Shown here one piece after another: positions 14,071 to 14,543 of a stretch of DNA of 14,543 nt; the stretch's first letter is position 1; each line of letters starts with the position of its first letter. The DNA comes from RGIG5952 sp045603485 (GTDB taxonomy: Bacteria; Verrucomicrobiota; Kiritimatiellia; RFP12; JAAYLN01): positions 1 through 14,543 of the forward strand of contig JAZUMF010000075.1 in assembly GCA_045603485.1 (NCBI GenBank). The letters are read 5' to 3'. The notes under the pieces were generated by a model, which worked only from the letters and a program-made list of their open reading frames with translations, did no database searches and was not told the origin of the DNA. Made by a program: the position numbers and the translations under genes.

Positions 14071-14543
14071 ATGAAGGTGTTACTCGTCAACGGCAGTCCG
14101 AAGCAGAACGGCAATACGTTCATCGCGCTTAATGAAGTGAGCGAGAGTTTGCGCTCGGAGGGTGTGGATACGGAAATCATCCATGTCGGCTCAAAGCCGA
14201 TCCGCGGATGTCTGGCCTGCGGTCAATGCAACAATCTCAAGGAGTGCGTCACGCACGATCTCGTCAATGAGACGCTCGCCAAATTCAAAGAAGCCGACGG
14301 CCTTGTTGTCGGCTCTCCCGTTTATTACGCGTCGCCTGCCGGGACTCTCATTTCGTTTCTGGACCGTTTGTTCTTCTCTTCGAAGTTCGACAAAACGATG
14401 AAAGTCGGCGCATCGGTCGCAGTCGCGCGAAGAGGCGGGACCACGGCGACATTTGATGTTCTCAACAAGTATTTCACAATCTCCAGTATGCCGATCGTCT
14501 CGTCGAGTTACTGGAACAACGTTCACGGCGCGGCGCCCGGCGA
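14071..14543 (+). CDS. NADPH-dependent FMN reductase / iron-sulfur flavoprotein-like oxidoreductase (partial)
   Basis: The first 157 residues of a flavodoxin-fold protein are present; the gene runs off the right edge. The FMN-phosphate loop is V-N-G-S-P-K-Q-N-G-N-T (residues 7-17). A compact cysteine motif C-x2-C-x2-C-x5-C follows (G-C-L-A-C-G-Q-C ending in K-E-C, from about residue 47). It matches the [4Fe-4S] motif of iron-sulfur flavoproteins, so a cluster is possible. The VVGSPVYYASPAGTL segment near residue 90 is the usual FMN-ring contact region. Members move electrons between NAD(P)H, ferredoxin and acceptors such as quinones or O2 in anaerobes. A strong TAAGGAG (14057-14063) precedes the ATG. 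Base use looks more GC-rich than the nag genes. Confidence 0.87.
   Translation, partial: MKVLLVNGSPKQNGNTFIALNEVSESLRSEGVDTEIIHVGSKPIRGCLACGQCNNLKECVTHDLVNETLAKFKEADGLVVGSPVYYASPAGTLISFLDRLFFSSKFDKTMKVGASVAVARRGGTTATFDVLNKYFTISSMPIVSSSYWNNVHGAAPG

Overview
This window looks like a chromosomal segment from an uncultured Gram-negative bacterium of the PVC superphylum, most likely a gut or rumen Kiritimatiellota/Lentisphaerota relative. That placement is an inference from three things: lipid A and outer-membrane biogenesis genes (skp/ompH, lpxD), a large exported BspA-type leucine-rich-repeat protein, and remnants of REP-associated (IS200-like) transposases set among short intergenic repeats. 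Every gene I can support lies on the + strand.

Layout. (1) 1-743: the 3' end of a REP-associated transposase, then about 480 bases without a gene. These hold three copies of a ggactgtccc-type motif, and near the end a good sigma70-type promoter plus a terminator-like hairpin. (2) 744-2396: a secreted BspA/LRR_5 protein. (3) 2397-2759: an intergenic region with five more copies of the same motif, ending in a promoter. (4) 2760-6213: a tight amino-sugar operon of nagB, nagA and a GH20 beta-N-acetylhexosaminidase without a signal peptide. It would cut GlcNAc from short oligosaccharides in the cytoplasm; NagA and NagB act on GlcNAc-6-P, but no GlcNAc kinase or transporter is visible here. (5) 6334-13411: six closely packed genes: skp/ompH, lpxD, galE, an ArsP_2-type metal exporter, an orphan peptide-binding protein, and a long CE7 acetyl-xylan-esterase-like protein. 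skp-lpxD is the classic outer-membrane assembly/lipid A pair, here without bamA or fabZ/lpxA next to it. (6) 13412-14070: a repeat-rich junk region containing a patch of GTTGCCAA/TTGGCAAC repeats, a beheaded gene start, and a 235-bp element with 30-bp imperfect inverted ends. The element carries only the first ~44 codons of a REP-associated transposase plus its promoter, and is followed by the tail of an unidentified gene. (7) 14071-end: the start of an FMN-dependent, iron-sulfur-flavoprotein-like oxidoreductase that runs off the window.

How it works together. The middle of the window is about amino sugars and the cell envelope: GlcNAc salvage (GH20, NagA, NagB) lies beside lipid A synthesis (LpxD, which uses a UDP-GlcNAc-derived substrate) and UDP-sugar interconversion (GalE). 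I see no clear new defence or enzymatic system. The least explained parts are the two intergenic repeat families and the small inverted-repeat transposase relic.
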